Shown in pieces: positions 53,730 to 61,993 of a DNA stretch of 64,000 bases. Position 1 is the first letter of the stretch. Each line of letters begins with the position of its first letter. The stretch spans positions 21,234 to 85,233 of the forward strand of contig CAZGRP010000012.1 in NCBI GenBank assembly GCA_964527995.1, given 5' to 3'. Under the pieces are notes generated by a model. That model had not been told where the DNA came from and did not search any database. It was given only the letters and a program-made list of their open reading frames with translations. The DNA is from CAZGRP01 sp964527995. Its GTDB lineage: Bacteria; Zhuqueibacterota; Zhuqueibacteria; Oceanimicrobiales; CAZGRP01. The position numbers were made by a program, and so were the translations under genes.

Positions 53730-55622
53730 TCACTCTATCACGCCCACCGTCAGGTGCGAGGGGTATTTCGGCGTATGGTAGACGCGCTGGGTGGCCTTCT
53801 GGAAGTCGCTGGCCTTGGCCTCGAAAATGTTCTCGAACCGCTGCGGGTTGAGGTCGATCATCGGAAACCAGGTACTCTGGACTTGCACCATGATGCGGTG
53901 GCCCTTGGCGAAGGTGTGGAAAACGTCCTGGAGCACGAACTCGACCTTGGTGACCTGGTTCGGCACGAACGGCTCCGGCTTCGACAGGCTGTTGCGGAAT
54001 TTGCCGCGTACCACATCGCCGCGCACCAGCATCTCGTAGCCGGCCAGCTTCACGTGCGTTGGATTCGGCTTCGGCTCCTTCAAGGTGTCGGGAAACACGT
54101 CGATGAGCTTGACGATCCAGTCGGAGTCAGTGCCCGAAGTCGACACGTAAAGCGTCGCTGTGATCGGGCCGGCCACGGTGAGGCTGTCGGGCAACGGCTC
54201 CGTCTGATAGACCAGCACGTCGGGGCGGCGGTCGGCGAAGCGCTGGTCCTCGATCATGAAGGAGCGGTCGTACCACCGGGTGATCTTGGCGGTGTAGGGT
54301 ACCGGCCTGGAAGGATCGCTGATGTACTGGTCGTAGTCGCCCTCGCTCTTCGCCGGCGGATCGAAGGAGACGGCGCCACCATCGTGCAGGTAGAGCTTTT
54401 TCGGCGTCGCATCTTTGGGCGGCCACTGGTCGAGGAATCGCCAGCGGTTGGCGCCGGTCTCGAACACCGTGGCCTCGGCGATATCCGGGCTGCCCTGGCC
54501 CTTCAGATAGTAGTTGAAAAAGGGCAGCTCGACGTGCTCGGTGTAGAAGTCGGACGTCCGCGAGCCGAAGCTGATGGGCCCGAGAGAATCGCCTTTGCTC
54601 CGGGACCAGCCGCCGTGAAACCACGGCCCCATCACCAGCTTGTTGGTGGTCTTGGGGTTGTTCTTCTCGATGGACTGATAGGTGTGCAGGGCGCCGTAGA
54701 GGTTTTCGGTGTCGAACCAACCACCGACCACCAGCATGGCCGGTTTGATGTTTCTGAGATGCGGCAGGATATCACGGGCCTTCCAGAAGTCGTCCCACTG
54801 GCCGTGCTTCATCAGCTCGTTCCAGAAGGCCACCTCGCCGTGCATGTACCTGGCGTTGGCGTTCGGCAGCGGCCCGAGGTTGAGGAAGAACTTATAACCG
54901 TCAGGGGTGCCGTAGTCGAAACGCCGGTCCGGCTCGGTCTTCGGGCCCGGCCGCGGCCAGCCGAAGCGGATGTAGAAGCCGAAGGCGTGCGACACCAGAA
55001 AGGCGCCGTTGTGGAACCAGTCGTCACCGCCCATCCATTTCGAGACCGGCGCCTGCGGCGACACCGCCTTCACCGCCGGATGGGCGTCGATGGCGCCCAT
55101 GGAGGAGTAGAACCCCGGATACGAGATGCCGCTGATGCCGACACGGCCGTTGTTGTTCGGGATGTGCTTGATCAGCCAGTCGACCGTGTCGTAGGTGTCG
55201 GTGGTTTCGTCGACATCCTTGTTGCTCTTCTTGTTGGAAATGTACGGCCGCACATTGACGTACTTGCCTTCGGACATATACCGTCCGCGGACGTCCTGGT
55301 AGACGACGATATAGCCCTCCTGGAAGTAGCGCTTTCTCTGGTTGCCGACACGGTTCTTGTACTTGTCGAGGCCGTACGGCCGGACACTGTAGGGCGTGCG
55401 GGTGAGGATGATCGGGTAGGTTTTGGACTTGTCCTTGGGGACATAGACGGAGGTGAAGAGCTTTACACCGTCGCGCATCGGGATGCGGTACTCGTACTTG
55501 GTGTAATGCTCGCGGATGTACTCCTCCATCTGGGCGGGAGCGGGAATGCTCCACACCCACAGCACGAGCACGAGCACGGTTGAGAAGAGAGCCGTTTTCG
55601 CCAGTCGGAAAGATCGCGTCAT
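53730..55622 (-). CDS. CocE/NonD-type (X-Pro dipeptidyl-peptidase-like) serine hydrolase
   Basis: This 630-residue secreted hydrolase has a signal peptide (FSTVLVLVLWVWSIPAPAQ). The alpha/beta hydrolase domain of the X-Pro peptidase S15/CocE family follows (about 45-340) with its nucleophile in GISGISYPGF (Ser167), an Asp in GGWFDTENLYG and a His in GPWFHGGWS. The C-terminal jelly-roll (about 380-630; HRIMVQVQSTWFP) is typical. Substrates may be acylated esters, glutaryl amides or X-Pro peptides; the family cannot be told apart by eye. GGAG stands 7 nt before the ATG at 55622. A strong promoter lies 300 nt upstream. Confidence 0.93.
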   Translation of the reverse strand: MTRSFRLAKTALFSTVLVLVLWVWSIPAPAQMEEYIREHYTKYEYRIPMRDGVKLFTSVYVPKDKSKTYPIILTRTPYSVRPYGLDKYKNRVGNQRKRYFQEGYIVVYQDVRGRYMSEGKYVNVRPYISNKKSNKDVDETTDTYDTVDWLIKHIPNNNGRVGISGISYPGFYSSMGAIDAHPAVKAVSPQAPVSKWMGGDDWFHNGAFLVSHAFGFYIRFGWPRPGPKTEPDRRFDYGTPDGYKFFLNLGPLPNANARYMHGEVAFWNELMKHGQWDDFWKARDILPHLRNIKPAMLVVGGWFDTENLYGALHTYQSIEKNNPKTTNKLVMGPWFHGGWSRSKGDSLGPISFGSRTSDFYTEHVELPFFNYYLKGQGSPDIAEATVFETGANRWRFLDQWPPKDATPKKLYLHDGGAVSFDPPAKSEGDYDQYISDPSRPVPYTAKITRWYDRSFMIEDQRFADRRPDVLVYQTEPLPDSLTVAGPITATLYVSTSGTDSDWIVKLIDVFPDTLKEPKPNPTHVKLAGYEMLVRGDVVRGKFRNSLSKPEPFVPNQVTKVEFVLQDVFHTFAKGHRIMVQVQSTWFPMIDLNPQRFENIFEAKASDFQKATQRVYHTPKYPSHLTVGVIE

Positions 55623-55920
55623 CGGAGGTCTCCTTTCCCAGAAACAAGACGTGGATGGATGGTCACCAGCACGAACCCCGAAAGGAGTTCGTTTCCTGGA
55701 CAGGTGTTGTTTCCACGGCGATGAAGGGGGTTTGCGGTACCCTGGTCGGGCCAGGGGCAAGGGCCGGCCGTCATCGTCGTCTCCCCGGCGTGTGAGTGGT
55801 GGGTGCCGTCGCAACAGAGCCTCGGTCCGGTGGCTCCGCGGGCGCTCGGGCGCTGACAGGTGGCAGGCGCCGGAGGGAACCTGGCGCGTTCCGGGCATGG
55901 TGGCGGCGACCGCGCGCCGC

Positions 55921-55949
55921 AATATACACGCCCAGAGTCGGAATGTCAA
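55921..55949 (-). promoter_or_regulatory. sigma-70 type promoter of the CocE/NonD hydrolase gene, with long leader
   Basis: On the minus strand TTGACA (55949-55944), 17 nt, TATATT (55926-55921). The hydrolase ATG lies about 295 nt downstream. The leader carries a 9-bp hairpin with one mismatch and a tetraloop (55671-55692), nothing else I recognise. The rest of the 482-bp gap up to 56104 is featureless. Confidence 0.7.
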
Positions 55950-56104
55950 GGCCAAAACCAAGAGCGATTCGAAAAGGTCGCCGCGGACCTGCGCGGGAGG
56001 ATCACGGCGCAGCAGGATCACACAAGAACAGCCGTCGTGTCCAGCCGTGGCGGTCCGGAGTGAACTCTTTCCTTCGTTTGCGCGAGAGGCCCGAACCTAA
56101 AACT

Positions 56105-59100
56105 CTATCGCCTTCTCACTCCCAGGCGCCTCAGATTCCTCCGGGCCAGTTCGTCGCCTGGATTGACAGCCAGGGCCTTTTCCCAGGCTCTCTTTGCCTC
56201 GCTCCACTTTCCCATCTCCGCATACACCATCCCCAGATTGGTGTAGGCGATCCCGAGCTGTGGGTCGTAACGGAGAGCCTCCTGGTAATGCGAGATCGCC
56301 TGGCGCTTTTTGCCAAGCTGGAAGGCCACCAGACCGAGGTTGAACCAGGACTCCGCCGACGGCTCGAGGGAGGCGGCCCTGCGGAGAGCGGTGTAGGCTT
56401 GCTGCAACTCTCCGCTGCGCCGGTAGAACGCCCCCAGCTTCAGGTACGGAAGCGCCCAGTCATCCGTGACCGAGGTTGCCGCTTCATAGGCCCGGCGAGC
56501 CGGTTCCGTCTCGCCCTGTTCTGAGAACCGGTCCGCCTGTGCCAGATAGGCCTGAGCCAGACGCCGGCCGATCCGCCGCATCAGTCCGGCGATCGAGGCG
56601 TTGTTGGCGCCGGTCTTTCTCGCCACAGCGACCTGATTCCGTGCCCGGTCCAGATCTCCCCGCCGCAGCGCCAGTTGGGCCTGCAAGAGCGCGGCACTTG
56701 CCCGCCACGCGGCCTGCACCTTCCGGCGCTCGGATGAGTCACCGCCCGTCACCACGGGTGGAGTTCGATCTGCCACAATCATTTCCAGGTTGTCGACGGC
56801 AAGACCTGGCCGGGGCAACTCTCGAGGAAACGCCGTCACAGCCCGATCGTCGGTATTCAGCGGCGATGCATCACTGATTCTGAGCACAGCGCTGCGATCG
56901 GCCACGTAGAGGGCCAGCAGCTCTTCCACAGAACCCAGACCGTACTCTTCGAGATCGGTCCGAAGGACCGGCAGCTTCAGGCGCTGCTTCAGGCGGTCAA
57001 GGTCCAGCGGCGCTGCGTTCTTTCGGCCGATCAACAAAGTATGTCCCACCTCGCCCTGCAGCCCGGTAAACCACAAGGAAACGTCATCGAACACCGAGGC
57101 GAAGGTGGCCAGAATCGTGCGGTAGTCATTCGGCGAAAGTGCATGCAGCGGCAGCCACTGCAGAAACAGCCCGCCGCGATTCAGCCGGCTGCGACAAAGC
57201 TCGTAGTACTCCCTGGTGTAGAGCACCCAGCTATCGGCACCGGTTGGATGGGTGGCGTCCGAAGTGATGACGTCGTACCGCCTGCTGGTCGTGAGCAGGA
57301 AATTGCGGCCGTCTTCGATGTACAGATGTGCTTTGGAGTTTGTGGTTGCGCCGCGGTTCTCCTGCGCAAACAACTCGCCGATCTTCCGGGCATCAGGGTT
57401 GATCTCGACGCAGTCGATCCGATCGAGGTCGAGCTTTGCCAGGGTGCCGGTGACGATGCCGGCGCCGAAAGTGACCACCAGCGCCTCCCTGGGATCGGGA
57501 TGAAGCAGATAGGGCAGGTAGGCCATCAGCCGGAAGGTGACCATGCTGGATCGGTCCGTTGCCACCTCGGTGACGTGGTTGATGTTCAAGATCTTGAGCC
57601 CGCTGTCGGGATTCTTGAAGACCGACACGGTTCCAGCAACACCCTCGTCATAGAAAATCGCCTGGAAGCCAGGGGGCGGCTGCTCCAGCGGCCGCCTCGC
57701 AGAGAAAACCGCGATCGCCACGGCCACGGCAACGGTGGAAGCTGCCGCCAGTCCCAGCAGCCGCGCCGATCTCCGCGCCGGTGCCACAACGAACAGCCAG
57801 ACACCGACGCCGGCGTTGATGAACGCCAGCAACAGCACCCCCTTCTGGATACCGACTGCGGGAATCAGCAGGAAGCCTGCTGCGATCGAGCCCAAAACGG
57901 CGCCGGCCGTGTTTGCGGCAAAGGTGGCTCCCAGGTGTGTGCCGGCGCGCTCGGGCCGCTCGGTGTAGATCCGGGCCGCCAGCGGCAGTGCCGCGCCCAG
58001 AAGCAGCGTCGCCGGCATCATGACGGCGGCCGCCATCCAGAATTGCTCCGCCACCGCCAGCGCCAGCGACTGAGACCCACTCCCGGGAAGAAGGATGATC
58101 CGGCGGTAGGCGACCAGTGACAGGGCTGCAGAGAGCGCCACGCCGGCTTGCAGTGAGGCGAAAAGCGCCAGGCGGCTTTTGACTTTGTCGAGCCAGCGGC
58201 CGGCGCCGAGGCTTCCCAGGGCCAGGCTCAGCAGAAAGGTGATGAGGACCGTACTGAAAGCCCAGGTACTGTTTCCCAACCGCAGCACCAGTAGCCTCGT
58301 CCACAGAACCTCATAGCCGAGCGAAGTGAATCCGGAAATCGCCACCGCAAGCAGGGCGGCGCGACGAACTGACTTCACCGCCGGGACGGCTCTGAACGAC
58401 GGCCGGGATTCGGCTGACAGCCGGACGGCACCAGCCATCGATCGGCCGCGCCACATCCACAGGGCAGCGCTGCCGGTCACCAGGTTCAGAGCCACGGCGA
58501 CCGCCACCGCACCGCTGTTGCCGAGTCGCTGGAGCAGGACAAAGCCAGCCAGGAAAGCGCCGCAGACAGCGCCCAGAGTATTCACGCCGTAGAGCTTTGC
58601 CACGGCGTTGCCGAATCGTCCAAAACGACCGGCATAGAGCCTGGCCACCGCCGGCAGCGTCCCACCCAGAAAGCTGGCGGGGAGCAGAAGCAACAGGATC
58701 GCCAGAAGGAAGCGCAAGGCCAGAACCGATCCCGGATTCGGCAGGGTGCTGTGCACCGATAGATAGAAGACGCCAGCCACGCGGAAGAGCCAGGGCAAGA
58801 TCAGTGCATAACCTCCGACGGCCAGCTCGAGCAAAGCGTAGACCGCAAGCGGGTCGCCGCGCTCGTCCACGAGCCGGCCAAAGAAATAGCTACCCAGCGC
58901 CATCCCGATCATGAAGGCCGCCAGCACGGTGCTGACCGCGTAAACCGACACCCCAAACAGAAGCGTCAACTGGCGCGTCCACACGACTTCGTACATCAGG
59001 CCGGCGACACCCGACAGGAACAGCAGAAGGTAAAGGGCTCGCTGTCGCCCTACTTCCAAGACATCGGGCCCGCGGGCTTTGGTGGATCCCAGGTCCGGAA

Positions 59101-59128
59101 ATTCCGGCGATCTATGTGCCGAACTCAT
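56105..59128 (-). CDS. fused membrane transporter-like / spermidine synthase-like / TPR protein
   Basis: A 1007-residue protein in three parts. Residues about 30-480 form roughly a dozen transmembrane helices in two MFS-like halves that resemble each other (GLMYEVVWTRQLTLLFGVS and GYEVLWTRLLVLRLGNST). About 500-740 is a spermidine-synthase-like Rossmann domain (VTFGAGIVTGT, CVEINPDARKI, YDVITSDATHP). About 800-1000 is a TPR block. Such fusions are common but biochemically uncharacterised; polyamine synthesis has not been shown for them. The aminopropyl-binding Asp residues are only partly matched. It follows the acetoacetate decarboxylase-family gene by 116 bp. Confidence 0.87.
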   Translation of the reverse strand: MSSAHRSPEFPDLGSTKARGPDVLEVGRQRALYLLLFLSGVAGLMYEVVWTRQLTLLFGVSVYAVSTVLAAFMIGMALGSYFFGRLVDERGDPLAVYALLELAVGGYALILPWLFRVAGVFYLSVHSTLPNPGSVLALRFLLAILLLLLPASFLGGTLPAVARLYAGRFGRFGNAVAKLYGVNTLGAVCGAFLAGFVLLQRLGNSGAVAVAVALNLVTGSAALWMWRGRSMAGAVRLSAESRPSFRAVPAVKSVRRAALLAVAISGFTSLGYEVLWTRLLVLRLGNSTWAFSTVLITFLLSLALGSLGAGRWLDKVKSRLALFASLQAGVALSAALSLVAYRRIILLPGSGSQSLALAVAEQFWMAAAVMMPATLLLGAALPLAARIYTERPERAGTHLGATFAANTAGAVLGSIAAGFLLIPAVGIQKGVLLLAFINAGVGVWLFVVAPARRSARLLGLAAASTVAVAVAIAVFSARRPLEQPPPGFQAIFYDEGVAGTVSVFKNPDSGLKILNINHVTEVATDRSSMVTFRLMAYLPYLLHPDPREALVVTFGAGIVTGTLAKLDLDRIDCVEINPDARKIGELFAQENRGATTNSKAHLYIEDGRNFLLTTSRRYDVITSDATHPTGADSWVLYTREYYELCRSRLNRGGLFLQWLPLHALSPNDYRTILATFASVFDDVSLWFTGLQGEVGHTLLIGRKNAAPLDLDRLKQRLKLPVLRTDLEEYGLGSVEELLALYVADRSAVLRISDASPLNTDDRAVTAFPRELPRPGLAVDNLEMIVADRTPPVVTGGDSSERRKVQAAWRASAALLQAQLALRRGDLDRARNQVAVARKTGANNASIAGLMRRIGRRLAQAYLAQADRFSEQGETEPARRAYEAATSVTDDWALPYLKLGAFYRRSGELQQAYTALRRAASLEPSAESWFNLGLVAFQLGKKRQAISHYQEALRYDPQLGIAYTNLGMVYAEMGKWSEAKRAWEKALAVNPGDELARRNLRRLGVRRR

Positions 59129-59244
59129 GGATGGCCTGCTTTACGGTGGCGGACGGGGTGGGACTTCGTTCCAGCGGAGCGGCATCCGGACGCTCTGCGC
59201 CGTCGTGCCGCCGGGAGGCTCCAAAACCCGCAGACGGCACCTTC

Positions 59245-60003
59245 TCAACCCTCCTCGCGCAGGTAATCGTAGATCACCCGGCCGAAGGGCAGTACGAAGT
59301 CCACCACCCAGTAGAATCCCTCGATGACTTGCCGTACCGGAAGTCTGTACAGCGGGGCGTTGGCGTTCGGGCGGATTTCGACGGTGGCCGGGCCCTTCCA
59401 GCATTCTTTCACGCGCACGTTCTCGAACGTTCGCGCCGTCAGTTGGGCGATTGCCGGCTCGCCGTCGATATTGGGGACGAGTTTGAGGTTGATGTTGGTG
59501 GTGAAAGGAACGCGGCCGGTGAGTTCCTGGGGCTCGGCGCGGTGGATTTTGTACGGCAGGGTGCCGGTGATGACGTCAATACTGTTGCGGCGCACGCGGC
59601 CGACGATCAGGTCGTCGTAGACCTCGAGCTCGATGTCGCCGTACTTCTTGGGCTGGCCGTAGATTTCGCGCCCCGTGGCAATGGCGCCGTCGTTGCCCAG
59701 ATAGAGGTAAGGAGAAAAGACGCCGTGCTCCCCTCCTCCCTTCAACTGCACCTCCACCTGCGCAGCAAACTCGTGGTAGCGACCGAACCACTCCGCATCG
59801 TTCATGTGGTAGAAATGCACCAACACATAGTCGCTCACCACCTCGAGCGGCTCCGGCACGATCTCTTCGATGGCGGCCTGATCGGTGCGATACAAAATGG
59901 TGAGAATCTCTGTATCGCGGAATTCGATAGGGAACCTGGGTACCAGAGGGTTGTCGAGCGGAGTTGAAAAGTACTTCTGTAGGACCTCAGCTTTCGGGAT
60001 CAT
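59245..60003 (-). CDS. acetoacetate decarboxylase family protein
   Basis: This 252-residue protein matches the ADC family over its length, including the Schiff-base region GREIYGQPKKYGD, where Lys119 and Lys120 correspond to the catalytic lysine pair of Clostridium ADC. The core of the barrel is recognisable (VPEPLEVVSDYVLVHF; SPYLYLGNDGAIATG). Family members include true acetoacetate decarboxylases and ADC-like enzymes that work as hydratase-aldolases on other keto acids. No solventogenic genes are nearby, so the name is provisional. The ATG has only a weak ribosome-binding site. Confidence 0.88.
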   Translation of the reverse strand: MIPKAEVLQKYFSTPLDNPLVPRFPIEFRDTEILTILYRTDQAAIEEIVPEPLEVVSDYVLVHFYHMNDAEWFGRYHEFAAQVEVQLKGGGEHGVFSPYLYLGNDGAIATGREIYGQPKKYGDIELEVYDDLIVGRVRRNSIDVITGTLPYKIHRAEPQELTGRVPFTTNINLKLVPNIDGEPAIAQLTARTFENVRVKECWKGPATVEIRPNANAPLYRLPVRQVIEGFYWVVDFVLPFGRVIYDYLREEG

Positions 60004-60075
60004 GAGTGCCTCGACCCAGTTGTTCCGGGGATGTAGGGAGTCATAAGGGAGCCGAACGGACCCTCCCGCCGGCAG

Positions 60076-60588
60076 CTATTCGCCATGAATCTTTCGCGTC
60101 AGTGCGGGCTCAAGGCCGAGAAGCCGTTCGTACAGAGTCAGTTGCCCGCGGTGGTACATCTCCTGGGCGATGCCGTGCTCCAGCCACGCCAGACGAGTCC
60201 CGGGCTTGCCGTCGAACCTCCTGATCAGTTGCAGCATATGCAGCTCTCCGGCCTCGCGAAATCTCCTCACAGCGTCCTTCAATTGGGTGCGCAACAACTT
60301 CACCAGGTCGGCTTTGGTCTCGGCCTCGTAAGCCGAGGACGCATGCATCGCCAGGAGCTCGGGCCACGGCGCACGGTGGAAATCGGTGTCCGGGCGGGTC
60401 AACTCGCCCGTCATCATCATGGCCACCTCAAGGATGTGAACCACCAACTCCTTGACGCTGCGAACTTCGGGCTTCGGCCGAAAATCGAACTGCTTTGCCG
60501 GAATATTTCGGACCTCTTCGATTACGCCCATCCGCACGTCGGTCCACGATTCCAGCACTTCTTCCAGATGGGACGAGAATAGAGCCAT
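60076..60588 (-). CDS. DinB-family metal-binding protein
   Basis: A 170-residue four-helix-bundle protein of the DinB/YfiT family. A likely metal triad is His51 (LVVHILE), His138 (WLEHGIAQE) and His146 (MYHRGQL). The length and the EMYHRGQLTLYERLLG ending are typical. Some family members are thiol S-transferases acting with mycothiol or bacillithiol; most are unassigned. GGGGAGG lies 5 nt before the ATG. It is transcribed toward the acetoacetate decarboxylase-family gene with a 72-bp gap, so the two may share a message. Confidence 0.92.
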   Translation of the reverse strand: MALFSSHLEEVLESWTDVRMGVIEEVRNIPAKQFDFRPKPEVRSVKELVVHILEVAMMMTGELTRPDTDFHRAPWPELLAMHASSAYEAETKADLVKLLRTQLKDAVRRFREAGELHMLQLIRRFDGKPGTRLAWLEHGIAQEMYHRGQLTLYERLLGLEPALTRKIHGE

Positions 60589-60733
60589 GCTTGCCTCCCC
60601 GAGGCATGAAGTTCCTGCCGCAGCAGTGCAAGGCGGATGACGAAGGAAAAGAGCGCACCCTACGCCGACGCCCCATCAGATCCTTCGCACCAGTGCATTC
60701 TGCAACTTGCGCTTCGCACCGAGGTGCCGCCCG

Positions 60734-61117
60734 TCACCTTGTCGTAATCAGGATCGCACCACCCATGTGATTGGTTCCGAACCGCGTCGTGGCATCGGTG
60801 GGACTCAGATAGCGGATCTCGCGAATATCCAGGACGTGGACCGTTTGCAGCGTGCGGAGCCCCCCTAGTTTCATGCCGTTCACGTAGGCCACCGGCTCGA
60901 TGGCAGCCAGGGTGCTCGGCGTGGCCACGCCGGAGCGCCGAGTCAGCCACTGCGGCCGAAGAAGCTGGATAGCCTCGTAAGCATTTTTGGCCGACGATGT
61001 GGCAATCTCATCGGCCGTGATGACCCGGCTGGACCGGCGCGTTGCCCTCGTTCCGTTCGTCGAGGCGCAGGCGACCAGGAACAAGGCTACAAACAGCACC
61101 TGAGTCAGTGCTCGCAT
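60734..61117 (-). CDS. stand-alone TonB-plug-domain lipoprotein
   Basis: A 127-residue lipoprotein (lipobox LVAC, Cys17) that holds little more than a TonB-receptor plug domain. It has VITADEIATSSAKNAYEAI, VAYVNGMKLGG and the closing IREIRYLSPTDAT, then GGAILITTR. There is no barrel. The ATG at 61117 follows GGAGAG and leaves a leader of about 35 nt from the TTGACA-17-TACTTT promoter. Plug-only proteins are known from several phyla but have no proven role. They may occupy or regulate a receptor, or bind its ligand at the outer membrane. Confidence 0.82.
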   Translation of the reverse strand: MRALTQVLFVALFLVACASTNGTRATRRSSRVITADEIATSSAKNAYEAIQLLRPQWLTRRSGVATPSTLAAIEPVAYVNGMKLGGLRTLQTVHVLDIREIRYLSPTDATTRFGTNHMGGAILITTR

Positions 61118-61159
61118 CTCTCCACTCCCCGATTGTCTCAAAGCCCTCTTTGCAGGGGA

Positions 61160-61188
61160 AAAGTACACAACACTTTCTGCAATGTCAA
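61160..61188 (-). promoter_or_regulatory. sigma-70 type promoter of the plug-domain lipoprotein
   Basis: On the minus strand TTGACA (61188-61183), 17 nt, TACTTT (61165-61160). The start codon is about 43 nt from the -10. It is divergent from the GroES-like promoter about 100 bp to the right. Confidence 0.65.
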
Positions 61189-61290
61189 GGCCCACATAGA
61201 CGGCTCAGACTCGCAGCCGGCGGCCGCACCAGGGCACCCCGTAGTCTGGCACGGAGAAGGCCACGCCGTAAGGCGGAGGTGCGAAATGGT

Positions 61291-61326
61291 TTGCAAGCCG
61301 AGGCAAATCTTTGTACATTGCCTCGG
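61291..61326 (+). promoter_or_regulatory. promoter and 9-11-9 palindromic operator of the GroES-like gene
   Basis: TTGCAA (61291-61296), 17 nt, TACATT (61314-61319) form a plausible promoter 55 nt before the ATG. A perfect inverted repeat CCGAGGCAA (61298-61306) - 11 nt - TTGCCTCGG (61318-61326) covers the spacer and the -10. The shape recalls CIRCE (9-9-9, HrcA), but the arm sequence is different, so another repressor is likely. Confidence 0.6.
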
Positions 61327-61373
61327 GAGAAGTATCCCACTGGCATCACGGTTTGCTCAACAAGGAGATCCCG

Positions 61374-61769
61374 ATGGATCACAGAAGCGGCCGGAAAAGA
61401 TTGCTCGTCATCGGCGACCGGGTTCTCATCGCCCCAGAAGATGCTTACAAGCGCACCGAGGTCGGGCTGTATCTGCCGCAGACCGTGGTTGAGAAGCAAC
61501 AGGTGCAGGGCGGACGCGTCGTTGCCGTAGGCCCGGGCATCCCTCTGCCGGAGCCGGGCGCCGAAGAGGACGAACCGTGGAAGGCCTCCGCTCGCGAACC
61601 CCGCTATCTGCCCATGCAGGTCGAGGAAGGGGACTACGCCCTCTTTTTGAAAAAAGCCTCCGTAGAGATCACCTGGGAGCACAAGACCTATCTCATCGTC
61701 CCGCAAGCCGCCATCCTGGTCGTCGTGCGCGAATCGCTCGACGAAGAGGAGCCGCTCGACCTGCTGTAG
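61374..61769 (+). CDS. GroES-like co-chaperone (Cpn10 family), diverged
   Basis: This 131-residue protein has the Cpn10 beta-barrel signature: IGDRVLIAPEDAYKRTEVGLYLPQ, GGRVVAVGPG and GDYALFLKKASVEITWEHKTYLIVPQAAILVVV. It is longer than classical GroES (about 95) because of an acidic, Pro-rich insertion (about 60-85; PLPEPGAEEDEPW) where the mobile-loop/roof region lies, and an acidic tail. No groEL follows, so it is probably an accessory co-chaperone and not the housekeeping one. GGAG lies 6 nt before the ATG. Confidence 0.87.
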   Translation: MDHRSGRKRLLVIGDRVLIAPEDAYKRTEVGLYLPQTVVEKQQVQGGRVVAVGPGIPLPEPGAEEDEPWKASAREPRYLPMQVEEGDYALFLKKASVEITWEHKTYLIVPQAAILVVVRESLDEEEPLDLL

Positions 61770-61993
61770 CCTGTCCTGGTGACAGCACCGCAAGCGCCGC
61801 CGTCGATGCGTCGGCCCAGGCCACCGCCGGCCGGTCTCGACGCCCGCTGAAATCCGCCGCTCTTACACACCCGACCCGAACAGCGTCACCACCCTCCGCC
61901 CCAATGGCAAGATCGGCCTTGACCCCACCCCAAACCGGCGAGTTCGCGGGCGGAGTCGCACAATCCTGGCAACCGACACAGGAGGAGAAAACC

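Noticed and set aside
53754..55583. 609-codon plus-strand frame opposite the CocE/NonD hydrolase
   Set aside because: Composition typical of an antisense shadow (His/Val/Arg-rich); the minus-strand product is an intact family member.
61298..61326. CIRCE element (HrcA site) before the GroES-like gene
   Set aside because: The arms CCGAGGCAA/TTGCCTCGG do not match TTAGCACTC/GAGTGCTAA and the spacer is 11, not 9.
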